From Lachnospiraceae bacterium (lineage in GTDB: Bacteria > Bacillota > Clostridia > Lachnospirales > Lachnospiraceae), in the NCBI GenBank assembly GCA_022776445.1, contig JALFHZ010000002.1, forward strand, positions 1-34,188: a DNA stretch of 34,188 nt, read 5' to 3'. A model generated the notes under the pieces. It was not told the DNA's origin and searched no databases. It was given only the letters and a program-made list of their open reading frames with translations. Both the position numbers and the translations under genes were made by a program. Positions 18,131 through 26,410 of this stretch are shown piece after piece (the stretch's first letter is position 1; each line of letters begins with the position of its first letter).

Positions 18131-19165
18131 ATGATTTACAGTTTCAACAACGACTACAGCGAAGGCGCACATCCGCGCATTCTTCAGGCCATGATGGAAA
18201 CCAATCTGGAACAGAATAACGGTTACAGCATGGATACCCACACTGCTCATGCAAAAGAACGGATCAGACAGGAGATTCAGTGCGAAGATGCAGATATTCA
18301 TATTCTGGTCGGCGGGACGCAGACCAACACGCTGGGCATCATGTCTGCCCTTCGTCCTTATCAGGCAGTCATCTGTGCAGAAACCGGACATATCAACGTC
18401 CACGAGACCGGCGCCATAGAAGCCAAAGGCCACAAAGTACTTGGGCAGCTCACGGAAGACGGCAAACTGACTCCGTCACATATCCAGCAAGCACTGGACT
18501 GGCACACCGATGAACACATGGTACAACCGAAGATGGTCTATATCTCCAATGCAACTGAGGTTGGAACCCAATACACCAAAGCGGAGCTGGAAGCGATTTC
18601 CACATTCTGCAGACAGCACAATCTGTATCTTTTCCTGGACGGTGCACGCATGGGAGCCGCATTAACCAGCCGCGCCAATGACCTGACGCTTGCCGATATT
18701 GCCCGTCTGACCGACTTATTTTATATCGGAGGCACAAAGAACGGTGCTCTGTTCGGAGAAGCACTCATAATCATGCATCCGGATCTGAAACCGGATTTCC
18801 GCTTCCTGATCAAACAGCACGGAGCCATGCTGGCAAAGGGCTGGCTTCTGGGCATTCAGTTCGAAGAGCTGTTCCAGAACAATCTGTTTTATGAAATGGC
18901 AGAACACGCCAATGAGATGGCGGATCAGCTGAGAACGGGTATTGCAGACTGCGGTTACGGTTTTCACTGGAACTCCACAACCAATCAGCTGTTTCCTGTT
19001 TTCCCGAACGATGTTATAGATAAACTGGAAAAGGATTTCCTCTTTTCCCGGCAGGCCGTGATTGACGAACATCACACCTGCATCCGTCTGGTCACCTCCT
19101 GGGCAACCAGACAGGACGGCACAGATGCATTTTTGCAGGCATTGCGCTCCATTGCCGGAAAGTAA
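18131..19165 (+). CDS. Low-specificity threonine aldolase family PLP enzyme
   Basis: Fold-type I PLP enzyme of the beta-eliminating lyase / LtaE-GLY1 group, 344 residues, cytosolic. Visible features are GGTQTNTLGI for phosphate binding, AETGHINVHETGA with the stacking His87, LFLDGARMGAAL with Asp170, and the Schiff-base Lys203 in YIGGTKNGALFGE. The expected reaction is cleavage of L-threonine or L-allo-threonine to glycine and acetaldehyde. The ATG is preceded by AAAGGAGG at 10 bases. It is a single-gene unit divergent from the PTS operon and convergent with the transglutaminase-like gene. Stereospecificity cannot be read from the sequence. Confidence 0.93.
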   Translation: MIYSFNNDYSEGAHPRILQAMMETNLEQNNGYSMDTHTAHAKERIRQEIQCEDADIHILVGGTQTNTLGIMSALRPYQAVICAETGHINVHETGAIEAKGHKVLGQLTEDGKLTPSHIQQALDWHTDEHMVQPKMVYISNATEVGTQYTKAELEAISTFCRQHNLYLFLDGARMGAALTSRANDLTLADIARLTDLFYIGGTKNGALFGEALIIMHPDLKPDFRFLIKQHGAMLAKGWLLGIQFEELFQNNLFYEMAEHANEMADQLRTGIADCGYGFHWNSTTNQLFPVFPNDVIDKLEKDFLFSRQAVIDEHHTCIRLVTSWATRQDGTDAFLQALRSIAGK

Positions 19166-19179
19166 AAAACAGGCAAAAA

Positions 19180-19236
19180 GGACCGGATACAGCGGCGGAA
19201 TCCTCAATGAAGATATTCCGTCACTGCATCCGGTCC
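19180..19236 (-). terminator. Long terminator hairpin overlapping the transglutaminase gene end
   Basis: Arms of 22 bases (19180-19201 and 19215-19236) pair at 19 positions. On the minus strand they are followed by TTTTTGCCTGTTTTTT. The stop codon of the minus-strand gene (19204-19206) lies in the loop. It may also slow transcription from the convergent aldolase gene, but has no plus-strand T-tract. Confidence 0.8.
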
Positions 19237-20127
19237 ATAAAATTCTGACACGCACGCGGCATCCGACAGCGGCTCCCAGACATGATCTTTGCCAAACTCC
19301 GCATCGGTTCGATTGAGATAACGGTTCCATAGCCTGCCCCAGCCAAAACCATTGGCAGAGGAACCATTGACAACCGGATCATCCGCACTGAGATCCACAT
19401 GATACCAGTGCCCTTCCAGCTTCACCATGTTCCAGCTGTGCGATTCCCCATGATAGGATCCGGTGAGAAACCTGGTTTCCAGCCCGCAGGCATCCGCCAG
19501 CCAGCAAAACGCTTCTGCATATCCTTCACACACGGCTTCTCCCAGCACCAATGCTCCATACACCGAATGATCGTCCGTGGTATCCTGCCCGGATCGGTAT
19601 CGCCTGTACGGATATGAGACATGCGCCACCAGATACTGGATGATCTGCATCTCTTTCTCAAAATCCGTCATACCTGCCCAGGTGTGATTTTGCCGGAACG
19701 CCTGTACTTCTGCCCGAATGGCCTGATAACGTTCCTCCGTATAGGGGAACAGAATTCCCCGTCCGTTGTTCCAGCTGACATACACGCTTCCGTTCTCACC
19801 GCCGACCTGATGCACAGAATTCGGATAAACCGTCTGCTGTACAACCGGCTGCCAGACCGGATCCTGAGAGCTGTAAAAACATGCTCCATTCGGGATGCCA
19901 TCATAAATCCGCTCTGCCGGATTCCCTGCTTCATCCTCCGGAGCCGTCCAGTACACCATCACGCGCCCTTCCGCCGCCGCTGCATGAGCCTCCTGCTCCA
20001 TTTTCTGTTTTTCCGCGCTCCCTAAATACGCTTCCACCTGCGCATCCCAGCTTCCTGCCCAGGATTGCATGCCGGACATGCCGAGAAGCAGAGCAGAGAA
20101 TAAAAACGCCTGAAATATTCGAATCAA
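19204..20127 (-). CDS. Secreted transglutaminase-like (papain-fold) protein
   Basis: 307 residues with an N-terminal signal peptide (IFQAFLFSALLLGMSGMQSWAG) and a transglutaminase-like core. The presumed catalytic triad is Cys200 in GEAVCEGYAEAF, His230 in GESHSWNMV and Asp245 in WYHVDLSADDP. Proteins of this type in Firmicutes are usually extracellular proteases or crosslinkers acting at the cell surface; the substrate is unknown. The start codon is TTG (20125-20127), 6 bases after AGGGG; later ATGs would cut into the signal peptide. It follows the MATE gene by 25 bases, so it is probably co-transcribed. Confidence 0.85.
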   Translation of the reverse strand: MIRIFQAFLFSALLLGMSGMQSWAGSWDAQVEAYLGSAEKQKMEQEAHAAAAEGRVMVYWTAPEDEAGNPAERIYDGIPNGACFYSSQDPVWQPVVQQTVYPNSVHQVGGENGSVYVSWNNGRGILFPYTEERYQAIRAEVQAFRQNHTWAGMTDFEKEMQIIQYLVAHVSYPYRRYRSGQDTTDDHSVYGALVLGEAVCEGYAEAFCWLADACGLETRFLTGSYHGESHSWNMVKLEGHWYHVDLSADDPVVNGSSANGFGWGRLWNRYLNRTDAEFGKDHVWEPLSDAACVSEFYGPDAVTEYLH

Positions 20128-20152
20128 AAAAACCCCTGCCTTTTTTATAAAA

Positions 20153-21511
20153 TCATGTTATCCTTTGTTTCGTTGCCTTCAATCTGCTGAACCCCAGATA
20201 ATACACCACAAACAGAATCGTCGTCACAACCCAGGTCAGCGGATAACAGAACATAATCTGATACATATCTCTCTTCAACGGAACCGCAAACAGAATCCAT
20301 CCGACACGAATCGCGCAGATTCCGATCATGCAGAGCATCATCGGTACCCAGCAGTCCCCGACTCCGCGCAGCGAGCCGGAAAGCACCTCAATCGCAACAT
20401 ACGTTACATAGGTCGGTGCCAGATACTGCATCATCGCAATACCAATCCGAATCACCTCTGCATCCGAAGTAAACAGCTCATACCCGAAAATCCCCCAGTT
20501 GTAGATCAGCCAGGACATCAGCGCAGAAGCTGCCAGCGTCATTTTCATACAGCTCCGCACACCGCCGCGCACACGATCCATCTTGCCCGCGCCATAATTC
20601 TGCCCCACAAACGTGGTCACTGCAATACCGAAGGAGTTGACCATCATCCAGAAAACACTGTCGATCTTGCTGTATGCTGCCCAGGCCGCCACCGAATCCG
20701 TCCCCAGCGAGTTAATACCGGACTGAACAATCACATTGGAAAGCCCGTACATAACAGACTGTACTCCGGCCGGAAATCCGATCCGGATGATCCGTCTCAG
20801 CATCCGTGCATCCAGCCGCACCTGTTTCCAGATCAGCCGGTGCATATCCGCAGTGCGCATCAGACACACGGTCACCATAGATGCGCTCAGAAGCTGCGAC
20901 AGAATCGTAGCACACGCCGCGCCCATCACACCCAGACGAAATACGATCACAAACAGCACATCCAGCAGTATATTGGTCAGGCAGCTTATGATCAGAAAAT
21001 ACAGCGGTCGTTTGGAATCTCCCACCGCCCTCAGAATCGCCGCTCCGGTATTATAGACCAGATTTCCGACCATTCCCAGGAAATAAATTCTCAGATAAAG
21101 AATGGACGGTGCCATCACATCCTCCGGCGTTCCCATGGCAGTCAGCATCCACGGTGCCAGAATGATTCCCGCCGCCATCATGATGATGCCTGCCGCAATA
21201 CTGAAGGCAATCGATGTATGTACCGCATACCCCACCATCTCCGGCCGCTTTGCCCCGTAATACTGGGAAATAATCACAGACGCACCAGAAGAAAGTCCGA
21301 CGAAGAATCCGACAATCATATTGGTCAGCATCCCTGCTGATCCTCCGACCGCCGACAGTGCCTCCTTTCCCACGAAACGTCCCACAATCATCGCATCTGC
21401 CGCGTTATAAAGCTGCTGAAAAAACGTCCCGAACAAAATCGGGAAGAAAAATAAAAGAAGCTGCTGCCAGATCACTCCCTCTGTAATCCGGTTACTCGTT
21501 TCCGCTTTCAT
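20153..21511 (-). CDS. MATE family efflux transporter
   Basis: Cation-coupled multidrug/toxin exporter-like membrane protein, 452 residues, about 12 helices in two similar halves. Family features include ILFGTFFQQLYNAADAMIVGRFVG near the N terminus, QYYGAKRPE after helix 2, GDSKRPLYFLIISCLTNILLD, and FVGQNYGAGK in the second half. The ATG at 21509-21511 is chosen, with AGAGGG 10 bases upstream; a GTG seven codons earlier is possible. The substrate is not predictable. A promoter with an extended -10 lies at 21574-21601, back to back with the RpiR promoter. Confidence 0.93.
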   Translation of the reverse strand: MKAETSNRITEGVIWQQLLLFFFPILFGTFFQQLYNAADAMIVGRFVGKEALSAVGGSAGMLTNMIVGFFVGLSSGASVIISQYYGAKRPEMVGYAVHTSIAFSIAAGIIMMAAGIILAPWMLTAMGTPEDVMAPSILYLRIYFLGMVGNLVYNTGAAILRAVGDSKRPLYFLIISCLTNILLDVLFVIVFRLGVMGAACATILSQLLSASMVTVCLMRTADMHRLIWKQVRLDARMLRRIIRIGFPAGVQSVMYGLSNVIVQSGINSLGTDSVAAWAAYSKIDSVFWMMVNSFGIAVTTFVGQNYGAGKMDRVRGGVRSCMKMTLAASALMSWLIYNWGIFGYELFTSDAEVIRIGIAMMQYLAPTYVTYVAIEVLSGSLRGVGDCWVPMMLCMIGICAIRVGWILFAVPLKRDMYQIMFCYPLTWVVTTILFVVYYLGFSRLKATKQRIT

Positions 21512-21573
21512 CCCATGTAAACCCTCTCTCACTGATCTCCGGCAAGCCCCCCGCCTGCCCTTCTGCTTCCATC

Positions 21574-21601
21574 AGTATACCACAAACCGCAGGATTTGCA
21601 G
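21574..21601 (-). promoter_or_regulatory. MATE gene promoter
   Basis: Minus strand: -35-like CTGCAA (21596-21601), 16-base spacer, extended -10 TGGTATACT (TATACT at 21574-21579). Confidence 0.5.
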
Positions 21602-21611
21602 AGACCTTTGC

Positions 21612-21640
21612 TTGCAAATATTTTCTTTGTGAGCTATGAT
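21612..21640 (+). promoter_or_regulatory. Promoter of the RpiR regulator pair
   Basis: -35 TTGCAA (21612-21617), 17-base spacer, -10 TATGAT (21635-21640), then GATATCAGGGTC. It shares the same -35, spacing, -10 and downstream block with the threonine aldolase promoter. Confidence 0.6.
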
Positions 21641-21692
21641 GATATCAGGGTCAAAAAAGCCTTGTATTTCATCCTCGCGAAAGGAGACTTCC

Positions 21693-22496
21693 ATGATCAC
21701 GCTTCATCTGGATGACGCCGTCATCAAAAGCCTGAGTGCCAATGAACTGAATATTTTAAAATTTGTCTACGAACATGGCGAGACCATCCTGAATATGAGC
21801 ATACAGGAATTTTCTTCTCAGGTATCCTATTCCACCTCCACTGTGCTGCGTTTCTGCAGAAAGCTGGGCTATTCCGGATTTGCCGAATTCAAATACATGC
21901 TCCGCAGTCAGGCGAAAGAAAAAGAAAAACCATCTGAGCCCGCCGGACAGCAGGATTTTAATATCTCCAGATACATGGACATGCTCAATTTCAACATGGA
22001 AGGTACCTCCAGTCTGATCTCCGAGGATCAGCTGATGCGCACATTTCGCTACTTTGACAGCGGCTGCCCGATCTATATCTGGGCTCCGGGAGGTATCACC
22101 TCCATTCTGAGCAATTATTTTGAAAAGCTGCTGGTTTCCATCGGACGGCAGAACGTATACCTGCTCGAATCCGCCAAGATGGCCACGCACATTCTGCAGC
22201 ACCTCAACTCCAACTGCCTGCTGATCCTGATCAGTGCCACCGGCACCTTCGAGCCGACGATCCGTCTGGGCAAACTGGCCAGCATGAATCACATCCCGAT
22301 CCTGACCATTACCCCCTACACCAACAATGTCGTGGCAGATCTGGGAACCATCAGTTTCCGTTTTTTCACCAACCAGCGCGAAAACCGGGGCGCAGAGTTC
22401 ACCTCCCGTCTCCCGGTATTTTATGTCATCCATATTATCATCCGCTGTTATCTTCAATACAAACGCCAGGGAGGCTTCCATGATACCACTGTTTGA
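21693..22496 (+). CDS. MurR/RpiR family transcriptional regulator (first of pair)
   Basis: 267 residues from the ATG at 21693, 7 bases after AAAGGAG. An N-terminal HTH_6 domain (about 1-75) has the family pattern STSTVLRFCRKLGYSGFAEFKYML. A C-terminal SIS sugar-phosphate-binding domain follows (about 100-267). RpiR proteins repress or activate sugar genes in response to sugar phosphates; B. subtilis MalR (GlvR) of this family controls a 6-phospho-alpha-glucosidase and PTS. The neighbouring GH4/PTS operon is the likely target (inference). Confidence 0.92.
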   Translation: MITLHLDDAVIKSLSANELNILKFVYEHGETILNMSIQEFSSQVSYSTSTVLRFCRKLGYSGFAEFKYMLRSQAKEKEKPSEPAGQQDFNISRYMDMLNFNMEGTSSLISEDQLMRTFRYFDSGCPIYIWAPGGITSILSNYFEKLLVSIGRQNVYLLESAKMATHILQHLNSNCLLILISATGTFEPTIRLGKLASMNHIPILTITPYTNNVVADLGTISFRFFTNQRENRGAEFTSRLPVFYVIHIIIRCYLQYKRQGGFHDTTV

Positions 22497-23247
22497 AAAA
22501 GCACACCGCATGACACTGACAAATACAGAACAGGAAATTCTGACTTATTTTGAGACGCATCTCCCTTCTGCGATCCACACGGACTTAAACCGTCTGAGTT
22601 CCGAACTGTACACCTCCAATGCCACGATTGTCCGCTTCTGCCAGAAGCTGGGGCTCCGCGGCTTCAACGAGTTCAAATACCAGGTACGAAGTGAACTGAA
22701 GGAACTGCGGTCACCGGCTATCGCTTCTGACGATCTGATCTCACATACTCTTGCTCTGTTCAAAGACAACATGGATGCCATCGATCAGAAAAAACTGGAA
22801 CAGATCGCGAACCTTCTGACCGGGGATGCTCCCGTCTATATTTACGGGTCCTACCTGAGTTCCCTGGCTGCCCGCTACCTGCAGACCATCCTGAACACTC
22901 TGGATTACCCTTCCATTCTGATTGAATGGCAGCGCCTGTTAAACGGCCTGATCTATGAAATTACACCCGGATCCGTACTTCTGATTATCACGGCGCACGG
23001 AGACGCGATCCGTTATCTTCCGGTCTTCCAGCGTGCCAAGGAACGCAACGCAGTCACTATTCTGCTTACCTGTGAGGATACCAGTCCGTTGATTCCCTAC
23101 AGTACAATCTGGATGTGTACCAACGACAAGAATGAGGAATATCACCACGTTGACATCAATCCCCGCATCGGCATCTTTACGATTATTCAGCTTCTCATCG
23201 AGCTGGTGGCAGAAATACATGAAAACAATACAAAAGACGGGAGCTGA
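22480..23247 (+). CDS. MurR/RpiR family transcriptional regulator (second of pair)
   Basis: 255 residues. The ATG at 22480 follows AGGGAGG and overlaps the end of the first regulator gene by 17 bases in another frame. The HTH_6 domain has SNATIVRFCQKLGLRGFNEFKYQV, and a SIS-like domain follows. It is a diverged tandem paralogue of the first protein; the two may act as a heteromer or divide signals (inference). The stop codon lies inside the stem of the terminator at 23236-23281. Confidence 0.92.
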   Translation: MIPLFEKAHRMTLTNTEQEILTYFETHLPSAIHTDLNRLSSELYTSNATIVRFCQKLGLRGFNEFKYQVRSELKELRSPAIASDDLISHTLALFKDNMDAIDQKKLEQIANLLTGDAPVYIYGSYLSSLAARYLQTILNTLDYPSILIEWQRLLNGLIYEITPGSVLLIITAHGDAIRYLPVFQRAKERNAVTILLTCEDTSPLIPYSTIWMCTNDKNEEYHHVDINPRIGIFTIIQLLIELVAEIHENNTKDGS

Positions 23248-23281
23248 CTCCATGTTACCGGAATCAGTTCCCGTCTTTTTA
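23236..23281 (+). terminator. Bidirectional terminator between the RpiR pair and the PTS gene
   Basis: Sixteen-base arms starting GACGGGAG and ending CCCGTC, with one wobble and one mismatch, followed by TTTTT on the plus strand. The minus strand has TTTGTATTGTTTTC, so it probably serves both converging operons. It overlaps the last codons of the second RpiR gene. Confidence 0.85.
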
Positions 23282-23305
23282 TCTCGATACTCCCCAAAAC
23301 TGTGC

Positions 23306-24841
23306 TTAATATTTCATGATTTCTCTTACATCAGAAGCAATCCGTTCAACCTTCGGTCCGTAGATGACCTGAATATGCGTATCACTGGATCTCACAAATC
23401 CCATAGCGCCTGTTTTCTTAAGCAGTTCCTCGTTTACCAGAGACATGTCCTTGATATCCACACGAAGTCTGGTCAGACAGTTGTTTACCACACCGATATT
23501 CTCAAAACCGCCGAGACCTTCGATGATTCTTGCTGCCTTCTCACGATTCTTCTCATCCATGGAACCGGAAGATGTCTTGCTGCTTCCGCTTTCTTCCTCA
23601 TCATCCGATACATCGATGGACAGATTCTTTTTCGTCAGATACGTTTTGAATACAAAGTAGTAAATTACGAAGAAGAACGGTCCCACGATCAATACCCAGT
23701 ACCAGTTGGAACCTGGCTGGAATACACCCCAGATAAAGTAATCGATCAGACCGCCGCCGGTGTTTCCAATGATTACTTTAAATGCTGCCATCAGCATGAA
23801 GGACAGACCGCCCATCACTGCATGGAACAAAAACAGCGGAGGTGCAACGAACATGAAGGAGAACTCCATCGGCTCTGTGATACCGGAAACTACGCTTGCA
23901 GCAACACCGGCAATCATCAATGCCTTTACTTTGCCTTTCTTTTCTGCCGGAGCTGTCTGGTAGATTGCCAGTGCTGCGCCGGACAGACCGAACATCATCA
24001 TCGGCATCTTACCCTGTCCAAGGAACACGGTGAATGGTGCCAGCTCATGAATGTCTACTTTATCAATGAACTGAAGGAAGATATTCAGACATCCTTCTAC
24101 TCCCTGATACACACCACCGATTGCAGTGGTACGGAAAATACCGTTCAGGACATGATGCAGACCGGTCGGAATCAGCAGTCTCTCCAGGAAACCGTATACG
24201 AACACACCTGCCAGACCGGTGGAAGAGATCAGGCTGCCTGCGCCGTTGATGACAACCGACACCGGTTCCCATACAAGCGGAGCGATCAGACCAACCACTG
24301 CCATTGCCATCATTACAACTAAAGCTACGAAACGTTTGCCGCCATAGAAGGAAATTGCTACCGGGAACTGCACCTTATGGTACTTGTTGTGCAGCTTTGC
24401 CGTCACCAGACCGGTAATGATACCTGCCACAGCACCCATATCCATAGTCTCAACGCCCAGGATGCTGGAAATTTTCAGTGCGCTGAAATCCATAAATCCT
24501 GCGTCAATCATACATTTGGACGCCACCAGGAAGGTATAATATCCGATAAATCCTGCAAATGCCGCAATCTCTTTCTCATCTGTCGCAAGTCCGAAAGAAA
24601 TAGAAATTGCAAACAGAACCGGAATCTGTGAGAATACAACGCCAGATACCTTGTTCAGCGTGTAAATAATGAAATGTACAAATGTCTGATTCAGAATCGG
24701 TACTGCCGCTACTACCTGCGCCTTCATCAGTGCAGAAGACAGTCCCAGCACGATGCCGCATGCAGCAAGTGCTGCAACCGGCATCAGTAAGCTCCGCCCA
24801 AGGGCAGAGAAAAAGTCCATAATCTTATTCTTTTTCCCCAT
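23306..24841 (-). CDS. Alpha-glucoside/maltose-type PTS transporter, IICB
   Basis: Glucose-superfamily phosphotransferase permease, 511 residues. The membrane IIC domain (about 1-400) has GLHHVLNG and the family motif GITEPMEF. An acidic, serine-rich linker (DVSDDEEESGSSK) joins a C-terminal IIB domain with the phospho-cysteine Cys455 in NNCLTRLRVD. The start at 24839-24841 is 7 bases after AGAGGA. There is no IIA domain, so phosphate must come from a IIA encoded elsewhere. Specificity for alpha-glucosides such as maltose is inferred from the GH4 6-phospho-alpha-glucosidase gene 44 bases upstream in the same operon; compare malP, glvC and aglA. Confidence 0.9.
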   Translation of the reverse strand: MGKKNKIMDFFSALGRSLLMPVAALAACGIVLGLSSALMKAQVVAAVPILNQTFVHFIIYTLNKVSGVVFSQIPVLFAISISFGLATDEKEIAAFAGFIGYYTFLVASKCMIDAGFMDFSALKISSILGVETMDMGAVAGIITGLVTAKLHNKYHKVQFPVAISFYGGKRFVALVVMMAMAVVGLIAPLVWEPVSVVINGAGSLISSTGLAGVFVYGFLERLLIPTGLHHVLNGIFRTTAIGGVYQGVEGCLNIFLQFIDKVDIHELAPFTVFLGQGKMPMMMFGLSGAALAIYQTAPAEKKGKVKALMIAGVAASVVSGITEPMEFSFMFVAPPLFLFHAVMGGLSFMLMAAFKVIIGNTGGGLIDYFIWGVFQPGSNWYWVLIVGPFFFVIYYFVFKTYLTKKNLSIDVSDDEEESGSSKTSSGSMDEKNREKAARIIEGLGGFENIGVVNNCLTRLRVDIKDMSLVNEELLKKTGAMGFVRSSDTHIQVIYGPKVERIASDVREIMKY

Positions 24842-24885
24842 GATGTAATCCTCTCCCGTAGTACATTTTCTTTTATTTGTTGTAT

Positions 24886-26211
24886 TTACTTTAATTCCGG
24901 CCACATCCCCTTGTTTGCCTCAATTAAAGCATCCAGTACTTTTCTTGCCTTCTTAGCGTCGTTGATCAGACGGTTCAGAGTGAATGCCTGCAGTGCCTTC
25001 TGATAGGAATTCTCGAAATATGCATCTACGATCAGCTTCTCACAGGAAACCTGATTTACCAGGAGACCCAGATAGAACTGCGGAATATTGCCGACACGCA
25101 TCGGTCTCGGTCCGTTGATACCCAGTTCACATACTACCTCTACCATAGCATCATCCTGCATATTTGCAATTGCACCATTGTTTTCAACGATCAGGATGTG
25201 ACGGTCATTCTTGTTATATGCGATTGCCTCTGCAACCTTGATCATCATCTCTGCATGAGCATCGGAAATAGCATGGAAGCGGTCACCCAGCTTGCCTTCT
25301 TTAATGACTTCTGCGCACTCGGTAAATACACGTTTCTCTCTGCCTGCCATAACCTCATCTGCACGGGTAAAGTTCGGATTCAAATGGCTCACTTTATACT
25401 CCGGATACAGATAGTACTGGTCGTAAGTATTCGGCAGGAACTCCGGGAAATCAGCCAGAATAGTCTGAACCATTCCGTAGGTATCCAGCCAGGACTGATC
25501 TCTCTGCTCAGCATCCTGCGGCAGGAATCCTTTTTCTTTCACAGTCTCACGAACCTTCGGAAGCAGATCCTCACCGGTATGTACATCATAGATATGAGTA
25601 AACCATCCATAGTGGTTCAGGCCGAAGTATACCGGATCCAGATCCTCCCAGTCGCAGCCCAGCAGACGGCTTACGGAACGAACAACGTTCTCCGGCTGAT
25701 CACAGATGTTCAGGATGCGCTTGTCATCCGGGAACTCTCTGCGCAGTGCCTCAGCAACGATTGCTGCCGGATTGGAGTAGTTCAGAATCCAAGCATTCGG
25801 AGCGTAGTTACGGATATCATGTACAGCCTTGATCATGTCTACGCAGGATCTGAGGCCATAAGCCATACCGCCTGCTCCGCAGGTTTCCTGACCGATCATA
25901 CCCATGCTTAACGGAATGTGCTCATCCTCGCGGCGCATCTGCAGTCCGCCTGCACGCATCTGCATGAATACGAAGTCCATACCCTCATAAGCCTCTTTGA
26001 TGTCGGTCGTGTAGGAGAAGTCCAGCTCCGGGAATCTTTCTTTAAACAGGATCTCACCGTACTTGCCGATCGGCTCCTGACGCTCAGCGTCAATATCAAA
26101 CAGAACCAGCTTCTTCAGCGGGAACTCTTCTCTGAGCCGTACGAAGGATTTCAAAAATCCCAGAGTATAAGTACTTCCACCACCAACGATACATACATTA
26201 AATGTTTTCAT
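24886..26211 (-). CDS. malH: GH4 family 6-phospho-alpha-glucosidase
   Basis: NAD- and Mn-dependent glycosidase that splits PTS-imported alpha-glucoside 6-phosphates such as maltose-6-phosphate to glucose and glucose-6-phosphate. It has 441 residues, the same size as known MalH/GlvA enzymes. Features are the NAD loop GGGST (10-14), GQETCGAGGMAYG (the alpha-specific branch has Cys here), NYSNPAAI, metal ligands Cys170 (NICD) and His200 (LNHYGW), and catalytic Asp171. The start ATG has an AAGGGG site. It is the first gene of the operon with the PTS IICB. Confidence 0.92.
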   Translation of the reverse strand: MKTFNVCIVGGGSTYTLGFLKSFVRLREEFPLKKLVLFDIDAERQEPIGKYGEILFKERFPELDFSYTTDIKEAYEGMDFVFMQMRAGGLQMRREDEHIPLSMGMIGQETCGAGGMAYGLRSCVDMIKAVHDIRNYAPNAWILNYSNPAAIVAEALRREFPDDKRILNICDQPENVVRSVSRLLGCDWEDLDPVYFGLNHYGWFTHIYDVHTGEDLLPKVRETVKEKGFLPQDAEQRDQSWLDTYGMVQTILADFPEFLPNTYDQYYLYPEYKVSHLNPNFTRADEVMAGREKRVFTECAEVIKEGKLGDRFHAISDAHAEMMIKVAEAIAYNKNDRHILIVENNGAIANMQDDAMVEVVCELGINGPRPMRVGNIPQFYLGLLVNQVSCEKLIVDAYFENSYQKALQAFTLNRLINDAKKARKVLDALIEANKGMWPELK

Positions 26212-26255
26212 AACGTTTTCCCCTTTTCTTTTTTTCTGATTTCTTTGATGGTTTT

Positions 26256-26285
26256 ATGATACATGATTTACAAATGAATGTAAAT
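26256..26285 (-). promoter_or_regulatory. Promoter and operator-like palindrome of the alpha-glucoside operon
   Basis: Minus strand: -35 TTTACA (26279-26284), 17-base spacer, -10 TATCAT (26256-26261). A palindrome ATTTACA-N6-TGTAAAT (26266-26285) covers the -35 and spacer, a typical place for a repressor such as the adjacent RpiR proteins. The AT-rich stretch 26286-26360 shows nothing else clear. Confidence 0.55.
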
Positions 26286-26365
26286 AGTTTTGAATTCCAT
26301 AGATTTCCATGTCATATTTTATTATTTATTACTTTAATAGTAATATTTTTCATTCAAAAACAGAA

Positions 26366-26404
26366 AAAAACGGTATGCTGCTTTCTAAGCCACATACCGT
26401 TTTT
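26366..26404 (-). terminator. Terminator of the rnf operon
   Basis: Arms AAAAACGGTATG / CATACCGTTTTT with an inner GCTT-TCT-AAGC hairpin, starting 7 bases after the rnfB stop. On the minus strand it continues in TTTTTTTCTG. Confidence 0.85.
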
Positions 26405-26410
26405 AACTGC

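Noticed and set aside
20165-21340. 391-residue plus-strand open frame
   Set aside because: It is antisense to the MATE gene, His/Gln/Arg-rich, and has no ribosome site or family; a codon-bias shadow.
23132-24322. 396-residue plus-strand open frame
   Set aside because: It is opposite the PTS IICB gene, crosses a terminator and the end of the RpiR gene, and has no recognisable domain.
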